DNA of 64,000 nt from CAVVIH01 sp963748295 (GCA_963748295.1 CAVVIH010000004.1:372001-436000); one strand, 5' to 3'; counted from the first letter of the stretch, positions 1-11,090 are shown. Notes: generated by a model not told the origin, from the sequence alone. Numbers and translations: made by a program.

Positions 1-1
1 C

Positions 2-1726
2 AAGGGCTTCTTCCGCTGGCTCGAGCGCAAGAAGTACAAGGTCCACGTTCGCGTCTTCCTCAGCCGGTATCGCGGATATCTGACCTGTCCCGAGTGTCAG
101 GGCGCGCGTCTCCGGCGGGAGGCCCGTGACGTCCGGGTCGGCGGCCGGACGATCGATGTGGTCTGCGCGCTGACCGTCAGGGATGCCGATCAGTTTTTCA
201 GCGCGCTCGAGCTGAGCGAGAAGGACGCGGCAATCGCGGAGAAAGTGCTGCGCGAGATCCGGAAGCGGCTCGGGTTCCTTCGTGACGTCGGCCTCGATTA
301 CCTCACGCTCGATCGCCTGTCGTCTACGCTGTCGGGCGGCGAGTCGCAGCGCATCAACCTGGCGACTTCGCTCGGGTCGGCGCTGGTGGACACGCTGTAC
401 GTCCTCGACGAGCCGTCCATCGGCCTGCACTCGCGCGACAACGAACGGCTGATCGCGATCCTGCGTCAGCTGCGCGATCAGGGCAACACCGTCCTCGTCG
501 TCGAGCACGACGCCGACATGATCCGCGTCGCCGATACCGTCGTCGACATGGGGCTGGGCGCCGGCGAGCAGGGCGGCCGGGTCGTGTTTTCGGGTTCGCT
601 CAAGCAGCTGCTGCTGGAGCCTCGCTCGCTGACGGCGAAGTACCTGCGCGACGAGCTGGCGATTCCGGTCCCGGCGGTGCGCCGAAAGGCGACGAACCAG
701 AAGCTCAGGATTATCGGAGCGGCGGAACACAACCTGAAGGACCTGGACGTCGAGATTCCGCTCGGGCTGCTGGTATGCGTCACCGGCGTCAGCGGCTCGG
801 GGAAGAGCACGCTCGTCCACGACGTGCTCTACGCCGCGTTGAAGCGCGCGAAAGGGGACTGGGACCGCCGCATCGGCGTGCATCGCAAGCTCGAAGGCGC
901 CGAGTTCATCACCGACGTGGTGCTGGTCGATCAGGCGCCGATCGGCCGCACGCCGCGCTCGAACCCGGTGACCTACCTGAAGGCGTTCGATCCGATCCGC
1001 GAGCTGTTCGCCGCGTGCAAGGACGCGCGGTCGCGGGGGCTCACCGCCAGCCACTTCTCCTTCAACGTGCCGGGCGGACGCTGCGAAGCGTGCGAAGGCG
1101 AGGGCGAAGTCAAGGTGGAGATGCAGTTCCTCGCCGACGTATTCGTGCCGTGCGAGCAGTGCGAGGGCAAGCGTTTCAAGCCGCAGGTGCTCGAGGTGAA
1201 GTATCGCGGCCGCGGCGTCGACCAGGTGCTCGACATGACCGTGCGCGAGGCGCTGACCTTCTTCAGCAGCTCGCCGAAGGTCCTGCGCCGGCTCCAGGTG
1301 CTCGACGAGATCGGCCTGGGCTACTTGCGGCTCGGTCAGCCGGCCACCACGCTGTCGGGCGGCGAGGCGCAGCGGATCAAGATCGCGGCGCATCTCTCGT
1401 CGCACACCGGCGATCGCGTGCTCTACATCCTGGACGAGCCGACGACCGGCCTGCACTTCGACGACATCGCCAAGCTGCTCGCGGCGTGCCGCAAGCTGAT
1501 CCAGGCGGGACACAGCCTGCTGGTGATCGAGCACAATCTGGACGTGATCAAGACCGCCGACTGGATCATCGACCTCGGTCCCGAGGGGGGCGAGGAGGGC
1601 GGCCGCCTGATCGTCGCCGGCACGCCGGAGCAGGTCGCGCAGGCCGAAGCCTCGCACACCGGGCGCTACCTCCGCGACGTCCTTGCGGTCGGCCGGGCGA
1701 ACGCTTACGGGGCGAATAGGAACTGA
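2..1726 (+). CDS. uvrA: UvrABC excision nuclease subunit A, 3' part
   Basis: DNA damage-recognition ATPase of nucleotide excision repair; it loads UvrB at lesions. The reading frame is open from base 2, so about 574 C-terminal residues of a roughly 940-residue protein are visible and the start lies outside the window. Seen in order: a CPECQGARL zinc-module motif, first ABC signature LSGGESQRINL with YVLDEPSIGLH Walker B, second Walker A GVSGSGKST, the C-terminal zinc finger (CEACEGEGE then CEQCEGKRF), second signature LSGGEAQRIKI, and YILDEPTTGLH. All catalytic motifs of the second ATPase are intact. uvrC lies 7 kb downstream. Confidence 0.97.
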   Translation, partial: KGFFRWLERKKYKVHVRVFLSRYRGYLTCPECQGARLRREARDVRVGGRTIDVVCALTVRDADQFFSALELSEKDAAIAEKVLREIRKRLGFLRDVGLDYLTLDRLSSTLSGGESQRINLATSLGSALVDTLYVLDEPSIGLHSRDNERLIAILRQLRDQGNTVLVVEHDADMIRVADTVVDMGLGAGEQGGRVVFSGSLKQLLLEPRSLTAKYLRDELAIPVPAVRRKATNQKLRIIGAAEHNLKDLDVEIPLGLLVCVTGVSGSGKSTLVHDVLYAALKRAKGDWDRRIGVHRKLEGAEFITDVVLVDQAPIGRTPRSNPVTYLKAFDPIRELFAACKDARSRGLTASHFSFNVPGGRCEACEGEGEVKVEMQFLADVFVPCEQCEGKRFKPQVLEVKYRGRGVDQVLDMTVREALTFFSSSPKVLRRLQVLDEIGLGYLRLGQPATTLSGGEAQRIKIAAHLSSHTGDRVLYILDEPTTGLHFDDIAKLLAACRKLIQAGHSLLVIEHNLDVIKTADWIIDLGPEGGEEGGRLIVAGTPEQVAQAEASHTGRYLRDVLAVGRANAYGANRN

Positions 1727-1732
1727 CGCGGT

Positions 1733-1850
1733 CAACTCCCAACTCCCAAAAAACCCAACTCCCAAACCAACTCCGTGCTCTGCGGAGTTGAGCCTTTTTG
1801 GGAGTCTGGGAGTCCGTTTGGGAGTTGGGCTTTTTGGGAGTTGGTAGTTG
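1733..1850. repeat. Stutter inverted repeat, CTCCCAA family (locus A)
   Basis: The left arm (1733-1774) is made of imperfect copies of CAACTCCCAA. The right arm (1783-1850) is made of the reverse complement TTGGGAGTTG. A short centre separates them. The RNA could fold into a long slipped-register hairpin. It sits just after the uvrA stop and upstream of the next co-directional gene. Related elements occur near 5429, 15526, 20045 and 58109. Confidence 0.85.
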
Positions 1851-1870
1851 ATCCGATTTGCTCACTTTTT

Positions 1871-1904
1871 CGCGGCGCCGGGGTGCCCGCGCCGCGGTTC
1901 TTTG
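1871..1904 (+). terminator. GC-rich hairpin followed by short T run
   Basis: CGCGGCGC (1871-1878) pairs perfectly with GCGCCGCG (1889-1896) across a 10-nt loop, followed by GTTCTTTG. It could be an intrinsic terminator for uvrA transcripts, but the T tract is weak, so a role is inferred only from the structure and position. Confidence 0.4.
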
Positions 1905-1936
1905 CTACACTATGAGGGCCCCCCACCAGAGTTCCC

Positions 1937-3172
1937 ATGAATAAAACCAGATTCCTGTGCCTGGTGTTTCCAGCCCTGCTCGTGGTGTCGCCGGCGGCGG
2001 TTTCCGCGCAGCAGATCTCCTTCGAGGACGTCGTCCGCAACCTGCGCAACCCGGATCCCGAGCTGAGGATCAGCGCGGTCCGGCTGCTGCGCGATGCGAG
2101 ATATCCGGAAGCGATCGCGCCGATGGCGGCGCTCGTCAACGATCCGATCAACGACATCCAGCTCGAGGTCATCTCGACGCAGCTCGGGTTCTTCCTGGTC
2201 GAGGACATCCCGATGAAGCGCAAGGTCGCGTTCGTCGTCGAGGTCCGCTCGTCGAGCCGCGCGCCGAAGGCGTTCGATCTGGGCCCGCTCGCGGTGTGGC
2301 CGAAGGCGGCGCCGTCCGAGCTGGTGAAGTCGCTCCTCAATGCGGTGGACGACGAGAATTCGACGGTGCGGCTGGAGGCGATCTACGCGGTCGGCATCGT
2401 TGGCGGGCAGGGGATCGAGGAGGACGCCGAGCAGCAGCTGATCAAGGCGCTCGATCACTACGATCCGGCGATTCGCACCGGCGCCGCGCGCGTGATCGGA
2501 CGGCTGCGCGTGCGCAGCGCGGGAGACGCGCTAATCAAGGCCATGAACGACTCGAGCCCCAGCGTGCGATATGCGTCGATGCGCGCGCTCGGTGAGGTCG
2601 CCGAGGGGCGTGCCGTGCAGGCGCTGACCGAGCAGTTCAATTACTACGGCAAGGGTGAGGGCGCGTGGTCCGCGCTCGATGCGCTGGCCCGCATCGCGCA
2701 CCCGTCGAGCGTCGAGCTGTTCAAGGCGCACCTCGCCGACAAGGATCCCTACCTGCGTCGGGCCGCGGCGGAAGGTCTCGGCCGCACCGGATACGCCTCG
2801 GCGACGGAAACGCTGCAGAATGTCGCCACGACCGATCACTCGTCGATGGTCAGGGCGGCGGCGGCGTACGCGCTCAGGAAGCTCGGGCAGAGCACGTATC
2901 TCGACCGTCTCATCGATTTCTCTGATAACGACAAGACCCTCGATCAGGTGCGCTCCTATCTTCTGGAGATGGGGCCGACAGTCATGTCCGAGCTGATGCC
3001 GCGGCTTCAGGAGCCGTCGGAGAAGACGCGGCGGACTATCGTCGACGTGCTCGGCGCGGTCGGCGACACCTCGACGATCGCCGCCATCAGCCCGCTCCTC
3101 ACCGATCGCGACAGCGACGTCGTCCAGGCCGCCACGCACGCGATCGAGCGGATAAAATGCGTACTACAGTGA
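1937..3172 (+). CDS. Secreted HEAT-repeat protein
   Basis: A 411-residue protein with a clear signal peptide (about residues 1-25, ending near AVSAQQ). The rest is built of short paired helices of HEAT type, for example ALIKAMNDSSPSVRYASMRA and HLADKDPYLRRAAAEGLG, each with the expected conserved Asp and Arg/Ala positions. Such proteins are protein-binding scaffolds; no catalytic motif is visible. The export signal suggests a periplasmic role. The next gene starts 16 nt before this stop, suggesting co-transcription. The specific partner is unknown. Confidence 0.85.
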   Translation: MNKTRFLCLVFPALLVVSPAAVSAQQISFEDVVRNLRNPDPELRISAVRLLRDARYPEAIAPMAALVNDPINDIQLEVISTQLGFFLVEDIPMKRKVAFVVEVRSSSRAPKAFDLGPLAVWPKAAPSELVKSLLNAVDDENSTVRLEAIYAVGIVGGQGIEEDAEQQLIKALDHYDPAIRTGAARVIGRLRVRSAGDALIKAMNDSSPSVRYASMRALGEVAEGRAVQALTEQFNYYGKGEGAWSALDALARIAHPSSVELFKAHLADKDPYLRRAAAEGLGRTGYASATETLQNVATTDHSSMVRAAAAYALRKLGQSTYLDRLIDFSDNDKTLDQVRSYLLEMGPTVMSELMPRLQEPSEKTRRTIVDVLGAVGDTSTIAAISPLLTDRDSDVVQAATHAIERIKCVLQ

Positions 3173-3699
3173 CCACGCTCCCGCGCGACTTCTACCAGCG
3201 GCCCACACTCGACGTCGCGCGGGATCTGATCGGCAAAGTGCTCGTCCACGAAACGCCCGCGGGCATTGCCGCGGGCGCGATCGTGGAAGCCGAGGCCTAC
3301 ATCGGCGAGTCGGATCCGGCGTGCCACGCCGCGCCCGGTCCGACGCGCCGCAACGCTCCGCTCTACGGTCCTCCCGGAATCGCTTACGTCTACCTCAATT
3401 ACGGCATCCACTACCTGGTCAATGCGGTGACGGAAGCGGAAGGTTGGCCGGCCGCGGTGCTGATTCGCGCGCTGGAGCCGGTCGAAGGGGAGCCGCTGAT
3501 GCGCCGCCGCCGCGCGCGCTTCGCCGGGAGGGCAGCGGACGCATTCGACACGATGGAGCTGTGCCGCGGCCCCGGCAACCTGACCCGCGCGCTCGGGATT
3601 TCGCTCGGTCAGAACCTGCGCGACCTGACGTCGAGCACGCTGCGTATCGAGACCCGCAGCCTGCCCAGCGTCCGGTGCGCTGGAGCCGTCGCATCGGGA

Positions 3700-4980
<1,281 letters not shown>

Positions 4981-4984
<4 letters not shown>

Positions 4985-5378
4985 TTCACTTCAATCCTGC
5001 GCGGCGGCGGCGCCGGCACTTTCGGCAGCCGGATGGTGAGCACGCCGTCGGTGAGATCGGCTGACACCGCGCCGGGGTCGATCTGTTCCGCGAACTCGAA
5101 GCTTCGCGCGAAGGCGCCGTGGCCGCGCTCCACCTGGTGGAAGTGCGTCACCCCGCGGGCGGTGTCGCGATCGGTGCGATGGCCGCGGATCGTCAGCCGC
5201 CAGTCCTCGACCGTGAGGTCGATATCGGGACGGTTCATGCCGGGCACTTCCGCGGTGACGATGTAGCTGTCCGCCGTTTCGTAGACGTCGACGGCGGGCG
5301 TCCAGGATTCGATGACGGAGTGGCCAGCCGGCCTAGCCGTTCCCACGCCAGCACATCGCGCAGCGGATCCCACGACAT
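4981..5378 (-). CDS. Hsp20/alpha-crystallin small heat-shock protein
   Basis: ATP-independent holdase chaperone. The alpha-crystallin domain is seen as WTPAVDVYETADSYIVTAEV, PGMNRPDIDLTVEDWRLTIR and the C-terminal strand VLTIRLPKVP. The in-frame ATG at 5373 gives a poor N-terminus. An ATG at 5378 in another frame starts MSWDPLRDVLAWERL, the usual beginning for this family, so one indel between about 5310 and 5340 is likely. It is followed directly by the Deg protease with ATGA overlap, a stress-response pair. Confidence 0.85.
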
Positions 5379-5428
5379 ACAGGAGGATCGTAGCAAATCC
5401 TCCGCCTACGCGCGCGATTCGACCTCCT

Positions 5429-5557
5429 CAACTCCCAACTCCCAAAAAGGCCAACTCCCAAGTTCCAATTCCCAACCCCAAGAACCCCGGCCCCAGGAAA
5501 GACTTGGGACTTGGGAGTCTTTTGGGCGTTGGGAGTTGGGGATTGGGAGTTGTTTTT
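5429..5557. repeat. Stutter inverted repeat, CTCCCAA family (locus B)
   Basis: The left arm (about 5429-5480) repeats CAACTCCCAA and CCAATTCCCAA. The centre is CCCCGGCCCCAGG. The right arm (about 5500-5552) repeats TTGGGAGT. It lies in the divergent gap between the Hsp20 start and the efp start, so it is not simply a terminator. The right arm ends in a TTGTTTTTGTTA stretch. Confidence 0.85.
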
Positions 5558-5586
5558 GTTACGATCCGAAGGATCTGGACATAGAA

Positions 5587-6173
5587 ATGGCATCAATCCA
5601 AGCGACACGAATGAGAAAGGGCATGCTGCGTGAAGGTCGGCAACGACCTCTTCCGGGTCCTGGACCTGCAGCATGTCACCCCCGGCAACCTGCGCGGCTT
5701 CGTCCGCGTCAAGTTCCGGAACATCCGGAAGCGGGTCCCTGTCGGATCAGAAGCTGCGGTCGGAAGACACGCATCGAGCGCGCCACGCTGGACGAGCGCG
5801 AAATGCAGTATCTCTACAGGGACGGCGACTCCTTCCACTTCATGGACACCGCCTCCTACGAGCAGCTGCACATCCGGAGCGAGGTGCTGGGCGACTCGGT
5901 GAACTACCTGATTCCCGATGCGCCATCAAAGTGGAGTTCTACGGGTCGGAGCCGGTCGGCATCGAGCTGCCGCCGACGGTGGATCTGAACGTCGAGGACA
6001 CCGCGCCGGGCATCAAGGGGGCGACCGCCAGCGCCCAGGTCAAGCCCGCGCGGCTCGAAACCGGACTGGTGGTGCAGGTGCCGCCCTTCGTCAACACCGG
6101 CGACAAGGTTCGGGTCAATACCGAAACCGGCGAATACCTGTCACGGGCTGAACCATTACCGCAGAACCCGTGA
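5587..6173 (+). CDS. efp: Translation elongation factor P, multiply frameshifted
   Basis: EF-P relieves ribosome stalling at polyproline. Start ATG at 5587 (MASIQATRMRKGM). Homology is spread over all three frames: KVGNDLFRVLDLQHVTPGNL, then SGSLSDQKLRSED, then ATLDEREMQYLYRDGDSFHF, then IKVEFYGSEPVGIELPPTVD and the C-terminal NTGDKVRVNTETGEYLSRA. At least four one-base shifts (about 5626, 5735, 5775, 5925) are needed. Several are single-base losses in GG or CC, as in GATGCGCCATC for GATGCGGCCATC. The gene is probably whole in the organism. The family usually ends at YLSRA; the extra tail here may also come from an indel. Confidence 0.9.
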
Positions 6174-6219
6174 ACCTTGAACCTTGCACCCATGAACCGC
6201 ATGACCCCTAACCCCGCTG

Positions 6220-6795
6220 ATGGACATCACCCAGCATCGCCCGAATCACGGCTGGATCGAGGTCATCACCGGGAGCATGTTCGCGGCAAGAGCGAGGAGC
6301 TGATCCGCCGGCTCCGGCGCGCCCAGATCGCCCGCCGCAAGGTGCAGATTTTCAAGCCGACGATCGACGACCGCTATTCGGCGACGACCACATCATCTCG
6401 CACAGCGAGATGCGCATCCCGTCGGAGAGCCTGGCCTCGTCGCGCGAGCTGCTCGACGCGCGTCGATGCAGGACACCGAGGTGGTCGGCATAGACGAGGG
6501 GCAGTTCTTCGACGCCGAGCTGCCGGCGGTCTGCAACACGCTGGCGGACCAGGGGCGCCGCGTGATCGTCGCCGGCCTCGATCAGGACTACCTGGGGAAG
6601 CCCTTCGAGCCGATGCCGCAGCTGCTGGCGATCGCCGAGTACATCACCAAGACGCTCGCGATCTGCGTGGTGTGCGGCTCGCCCGCCAACCATACGCAGC
6701 GGCTGGTGGCCAGCAGCGAGCGTGTGCTCGTCGGCGCACAGGGCACCTACGAGGCGCGCTGCCGGCAATGCTTCGATCCACGGCTGGGGCAGTAA
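6220..6795 (+). CDS. tdk: Thymidine kinase, frameshifted
   Basis: Type II thymidine kinase for dTMP salvage. ATG at 6220 begins MDITQHRPNHGWIEVITGSM; the P-loop GSMFAGKSEE is split by a lost base near 6281. Two more shifts near 6385 and 6465 separate IISHSEMRIPSESLASSREL from TEVVGIDEGQFFDAEL. The lid and zinc cysteines are present (CVVCGSPANHTQR and ARCRQCF). The fold is complete once the shifts are repaired, which points to sequencing indels rather than a pseudogene. Confidence 0.88.
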
Positions 6796-6861
6796 ACGAT
6801 CCGCGCCGCGAACCGTAAAATGTACCGGGCGCCGTTCTGCTGCCGGCGGTGTCAAATACCA

Positions 6862-7417
6862 ATGGATCTGCTCCCGCGTCTCTTGTTCGTCCTGGGTGTC
6901 GGGTTCTTCTGCGCCAACGTCCGTCTGCTGGTACAGTTCATCCGTTTCCTCAAGATCCGCTCGTCGGCGCTGCTGACGTGGCCCGGCAGGCGCCCGCCGT
7001 TCTACGGCCTGCTGCTCGGCATCGGCGCGATGCTTGGTCTGCTGGTCATCTACAAGCTCACGGTGCTGCGGCAGCACCCGACGCAGGTGTTCGGCGAGAG
7101 CATGATGATGGTCTACTACGGCTACGCGCTGCCGCTCAGCCTGCGGATCGGACGCGGGTTCTACGAAGACGGCATCTGGGCGGACGGCGGCTTCATCCGC
7201 TACCAGAACATCGGCGGCCTGACCTGGCGGGAAGGCGAACAGATTACGCTGGTGATGATGCTACCGGATGCGCGCCTTCGCGCGCCAGCTCGTGGTGCCG
7301 GATAATTGCTACGGCGCCGCCCGGCGCCTGCTGCGCGACAAGATCGCCGCACACGACATCCACTTCACCGGGAAGTCGCTGGATCTCGGGCTGCACGATG
7401 AGCGGGATGACGTGTGA
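6862..7417 (+). CDS. Hypothetical membrane protein, frameshifted near 7260
   Basis: ATG at 6862 gives MDLLPRLLFVLGVGFFCANV, with two predicted membrane helices in the first 70 residues. A soluble part follows, with GFYEDGIWADGGFIRYQNI. The frame ends early in low-complexity sequence near 7260. Reading on in the adjacent frame gives YRMRAFARQLVVPDNCYGAA, then RLLRDKIAAHDIHFTG, to a stop at 7417. The plausible full protein is about 185 residues. No function is recognised. Confidence 0.6.
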
Positions 7418-7423
7418 TCGACC

Positions 7424-7500
7424 CGGCGCTGGGCGTTCGGCGCTCGGCGCGCTGGAAGCTGAAAGCTGAGAGCTGGGAGCTGAAAGCTGAAAGCTAACTT
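7424..7500. repeat. Stutter element, GGCGCTCGGC and AGCTGAAAGCTG words (locus H)
   Basis: The first part repeats GGCGCTGGGCGTT and CGGCGCTCGGCGC. The second repeats AGCTGAAAGCTGAGAGCTGG. It fills the gap between two convergent genes. The first words recur inside uvrC (9716-9736), and the AGCTGA words recur at 19080-19150. Confidence 0.75.
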
Positions 7501-7698
7501 CTAGTTCAAGAGGCTCGCAATCCACGCGATCGGGCCTCCGCCCGACGCCATCGGATCGTTGAGCCAGTCGGGGGGAGTGAGCCAGACGAACGCGAGAATC
7601 GCGACCACCATGACGTCGTATTGCCAGGTCGCGCGCTCGTAGGTCCAGAAAAAGCCGTTCCACAGGACGCGCAGCGGAAGGCTGGCGGCGCGCTTCAT
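7501..7698 (-). CDS. Small membrane protein (65 aa)
   Basis: It begins MKRAASLPLRVLWNGFFWTY and has one strongly hydrophobic segment (VMVVAILAFVWLTPPDWL). Its ATG overlaps the stop of the upstream CDP-alcohol phosphatidyltransferase gene (GTATGA), so the two are probably translated together. A membrane partner of that enzyme is possible, but no family is recognised. Confidence 0.55.
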   Translation of the reverse strand: MKRAASLPLRVLWNGFFWTYERATWQYDVMVVAILAFVWLTPPDWLNDPMASGGGPIAWIASLLN

Positions 7699-8304
7699 AC
7701 CAGCACCTCGCCCTGCCGCGCGTTCCGGAGCTCGCGATACGTGTAGATGATCCGGTCGGCGACCGTGAAGATCGACAGCACCAGGATGACCCACAGCACG
7801 GCCGCCATGCGGTTCGTGAACGCGCCAATCATCAGCAGCACGATCCGCTCGGGGCGCTCCATGAAGCCTACCTTGCACTTCTTGATGAGCGATTCCGCCC
7901 GCGCCCGGGTGTAGCTGGTCATGATGGCGAACATCATCGCCAGCGCGGTAATCATCACGTAATCGGTCCGGTCGATCGACGAATACAGGAAGATCAGCCC
8001 GATGAACAGCGAGATGTCGGAGATACGGTCGATCACCGAATCCCAGAACCCGCCGAACGCGCTCACCTCGTTCGAGCTCGTGCGCGACCTTGCCGTCGAT
8101 GAAGTCGAAGATGTTGGCGACAGATCATGATCACGCCGGCCAGTGACGAACCGTCCCAGCCCGAGCGCGGCCGCCGCCGCGACGTTGATGAGCACGCCGA
8201 CGAAGGTCAGGACGTTCGGGTGGATTCTGAGCGCGACGCACGTGCGCGATGATCATCCGCAGCGGGAACATGCAGATGCGGCCGATGAGCCCGGTGAAAG
8301 TCAT
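7695..8304 (-). CDS. CDP-alcohol phosphatidyltransferase family protein, frameshifted
   Basis: Membrane enzyme that transfers a phosphatidyl group from CDP-diacylglycerol to an alcohol. ATG at 8304 starts MTFTGLIGRICMFPLRMIIA; the main frame resumes at MLINVAAAAALGLG. The active-site signature is close to the family pattern: DGKVARTSSNEVSAFGGFWD then SVIDR, in the frame of the C-terminal half after repair near 8100-8130. Hydrophobic helices follow. At least two indels (about 8100-8150 and 8240) are needed. The substrate alcohol cannot be told from sequence; a PgsA-like or inositol-type enzyme is possible. Confidence 0.75.
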
Positions 8305-8392
8305 GGAGGGGGCGGCGGAGCCGCGCGGCGCTGCGTTGCTAAGCAGATACAATTGGGGGTTCAACCCTGCGCCAAAACCCGCAGTGTACCGC

Positions 8393-10376
8393 ATGCCGAT
8401 CCGTGATCTCAAGGCCCAGATCGCCCGCCTGCCGGAGCAGCCCGGCGTCTACCTGTATTCCAACGGGGCCGGAGAGACTCTGTACGTCGGCAAAGCCCGG
8501 GTGCTGCGGGATCGCGTGCGAAGCTATCTCGGCGCGCATGGAATGAGCCCCCGGATCGACGCGCTGCTGGACGAGGCGCAGCACCTGGAGGTGATCGTCA
8601 CCGACTCGGTGATCGAAGCGCTGGCGCTCGAGAATCACCTCATCAAACAGCGGGCCCCTAAATACAACATCCTGCTGCGCGACGACAAGAACTATCCCTA
8701 CCTGCAGCTGACGACCGGCGAAGCGTTCCCGCGCGTGCTGGTCGCCCGCCGGGTGGAGCGGGACGATCACTACTACGCCGGGCCGTTACCTCCCCGCCTC
8801 GCTCGGACGCCGGACGATGGGGTTGACGCACCGGCTGTTCGGGATCCGGTCGTGCAACGAAGTCATCACCGGCGAGCGCGGCCGGCCGTGCCTCGAATAC
8901 GACATCAAACGCTGCCTCGCGCCATGTGTGCGCGAGATCTGTTCGCGAAGCGCAGTATCGGCTGGCGGTGGATCACACGAAGCTGTTTCTCGAGGGCCGC
9001 AACGACGAGCTGGTCGCCGACATGCGGCAGCGGATGGCGGCTGCGGCGGCCGGCGAGCGGTTCGAGCAGGCGGCCCAGCTGCGCGACGCCATCCGCGCGA
9101 TCGAGACGCTGCGGACGCGGCAGCAGAAGATGGCGAGCGTGGAGCTCGGCGATCGTGACGCGATCGGCCTCAAGGTCGGGCCCGCCGGCGCCGTCGTGCA
9201 GATCTTCCAGGTGCGCGGCGGCAAGGTCGTCGAGCGCGTCGAGCTGGTCACCGACGACGCCGACGACGGCAGCGCGCCGCTGCAGCGCCCCGAGCAGGAA
9301 GTGCTCCAGGCGGCGCTGCAGCAGTTCTATCAGGAGCGCGTCGCGCCCCCGAAGTGCATGTGCCGATCGCGCTGAGCGAAGCGGACACCGACACGCTCGA
9401 GACTTGGCTCACAGCCCAGGCCGGGCGGCGCGTGCGGCTCGTCGTCCCCAAGCGCGGCGAGAAGCGCGGCCTGCTCGATCTCGCCGCGCGCAACGCCGAA
9501 GTCGCCTACCAGCAGCGCTTCAACGAGAACGTCGCCGCCCACTACGACGCGCTCGAAACGCTCCGCGCCGTGCTCTCGCTGAGCGCCGTCCCGCGCCGCA
9601 TCGAGTGCTTCGACATTTCCACGATCCAGGGCAGCGAAACCGTCGCCTCGATGGTGGTGTGCGAGGACGGCCGGATGAAGCGGTCGGAATACAGGAAGTT
9701 CAGGATCAGGGGCTCGGCGCTCGGCGCTGGGCGTCGCGCACGCGTTCTACGAGGCCGATGATTCTTGATTCGTGGGAAAGCACTGATACGGCAGCGCCTG
9801 CGGCCGCCGCGAGCGGCGAGTCTTCGAGCCGCGCAGCGGCAGCGAGTGGGGGTGGGGCCCCGACTCGCACAGAATAACGACTTCGCCGCCATGCGCGAGG
9901 TCGTGCTGCGGCGGTATCGCAAGCTGCTCGAAGCCGGTGGACCCTTCCCCGATTTGATCCTGATCGACGGCGGAAAGGGTCAGCTGTCGGCGGCGTATTC
10001 CGCGCTCGAGGAGCTGGGGCTCGGCAACCTGGTCGCGACCGGCATCGCCAAGAAAGAAGAGCTGCTGTTCACGCGCGACCGCGAGGAGCCGATCGCGCTG
10101 GCGGAGGACAGCCCGGCGCTGCTGCTGATTCAGCGCATCCGCGACGAGGCGCACCGGTTCGCCGTCACATTCCACCGGCAGTCGCGGACGAAGCGCGACC
10201 TCCGGTCGGAGCTCGACGCGATTCCCGGCATCGGACCGCGGCGCCGCAAGCTGCTGCTGACATCGTTCGGGAGCCTCGCCGGCGTGCGCCGCGCGACGCG
10301 CGAGGAACTGGTCCGCGTGGTCGGCGGCCGCAACGCGGACGCGCTGCTGGCCCACTTCGCCACGACAAGTCCTTGA
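8393..10376 (+). CDS. uvrC: UvrABC excision nuclease subunit C, frameshifted and carrying an internal insertion
   Basis: The endonuclease that makes both incisions in excision repair. Seen in order: GIY-YIG domain (QPGVYLYSNGAGETLYVGKA), the Cys region (KRCLAPCV), UVR motif (FEQAAQLRDAIRAIE), RNase-H-like domain (IECFDISTIQGSETVASMVV; LILIDGGKGQLSAA) and a helix-hairpin-helix end (AIPGIGPRRRKLL). One-base shifts occur near 8785, 8945 and 9350. Between FRIRG (about 9711) and NDFAAMREVV (about 9874) lies some 160 nt of GC-rich repeat-like DNA with no counterpart in the family. The gene may be disrupted, or may carry a low-complexity loop. Confidence 0.85.
9712..9874. repeat. GC-rich repeat-like insertion inside uvrC
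   Basis: It opens with CGGCGCTCGGCGC and GGCGCTGGGCGT, words shared with the intergenic element at 7424-7450. It continues with GCGAGCGGCGAGTC and AGCGAGTGGGGGTGG. The frame of the preceding uvrC part stops at 9761. Another frame is open across most of the segment and would encode an Ala/Ser/Gly-rich stretch. The boundaries are set by where UvrC homology stops and resumes. Confidence 0.6.
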
Positions 10377-10410
10377 TAAACCAGCAGTTTTCCCTTAGTC
10401 TGTAAGCGCT

Positions 10411-10429
10411 TTCGCCTAAAGGCGGAAGC
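10411..10429. repeat. Compact palindrome, TTCGCCTAAAGGCGGAAG copy
   Basis: One copy of the CTTCCGCCTAAAGGCGGAAG-type hairpin (here one C short in the left arm), 35 nt after the uvrC stop and 20 nt before the M50 protease start. Other copies are at 16232, 32127, 32177 and 51788. Confidence 0.75.
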
Positions 10430-10448
10430 CACCGCTGACGCTGTTTTC

Positions 10449-11090
10449 GTGAACCAACCCGATCTGCTTTCCATCGCGATCCCGTTCGCCATCGTCCTGG
10501 TCGCGCTGACGATTCACGAGGCCGCCCATGCATGGACGGCCGACCGGCTTGGCGATTCGACCGCGCGGCTGCTGGGGCGCGTGTCGCTGAACCCGATCGT
10601 CCACATCGATCCGATAGGGACGCTGCTGCTGCCGCTGCTCGCCGCCTACAGCGGCCTGCCGATCATCGGATGGGCGAAACCGGTGCCCGTGAACACCAGC
10701 CGGTTGCGCCATCCGCAGCGCGACTTCGCAATCATCGCGGCCGCGGGACCGATCAGCAACCTGCTGCAGGCGCTGGCGGCCGGGATCGTTCTGCACCTGC
10801 TCTGGCCGAGCCAGGGGGCCGCGCCGGCCGCGTATGACTCGCTCGCGCTGAACGTGCTGCTCGAGTTCGTGCAAATCAACGTGTTCCTCGCGCTGTTCAA
10901 CCTGCTCCCCGTGCCGCCGCTCGACGGCGGCAACGTGCTCGCGGGGCTGCTGCCGCCCGCCGCGGCGAACATGTTCGTCGCCATGCGGCCGTTCGGCTTC
11001 GTCATTCTCTACGCGCTGATGTTCACCGGCATGCTGAGCGCGATCATTCTCCCGCCGGCTCTCTTTCTGATAAGGCTGCTGATTCCGTGA
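10449..11090 (+). CDS. Site-2 protease family (M50) membrane metalloprotease
   Basis: A 213-residue intramembrane zinc protease of the short YwhC/rhomboid-like S2P type. The zinc motif HEAAH lies near residue 24 in a membrane helix, and the second motif NLLPVPPLDGGNVLAG near residue 152 supplies the Asp ligand. Four to six hydrophobic segments. Start GTG at 10449. Its stop overlaps the GTG start of trpS. Substrates are unknown; the family cleaves membrane-bound regulators or peptides. Confidence 0.88.
   Translation: MNQPDLLSIAIPFAIVLVALTIHEAAHAWTADRLGDSTARLLGRVSLNPIVHIDPIGTLLLPLLAAYSGLPIIGWAKPVPVNTSRLRHPQRDFAIIAAAGPISNLLQALAAGIVLHLLWPSQGAAPAAYDSLALNVLLEFVQINVFLALFNLLPVPPLDGGNVLAGLLPPAAANMFVAMRPFGFVILYALMFTGMLSAIILPPALFLIRLLIP

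Noticed and set aside
5587..6173. efp as a pseudogene
   Set aside because: All conserved blocks remain, and the breaks are single-base shifts, several in GG or CC pairs, the same pattern seen in essential genes such as trpS.
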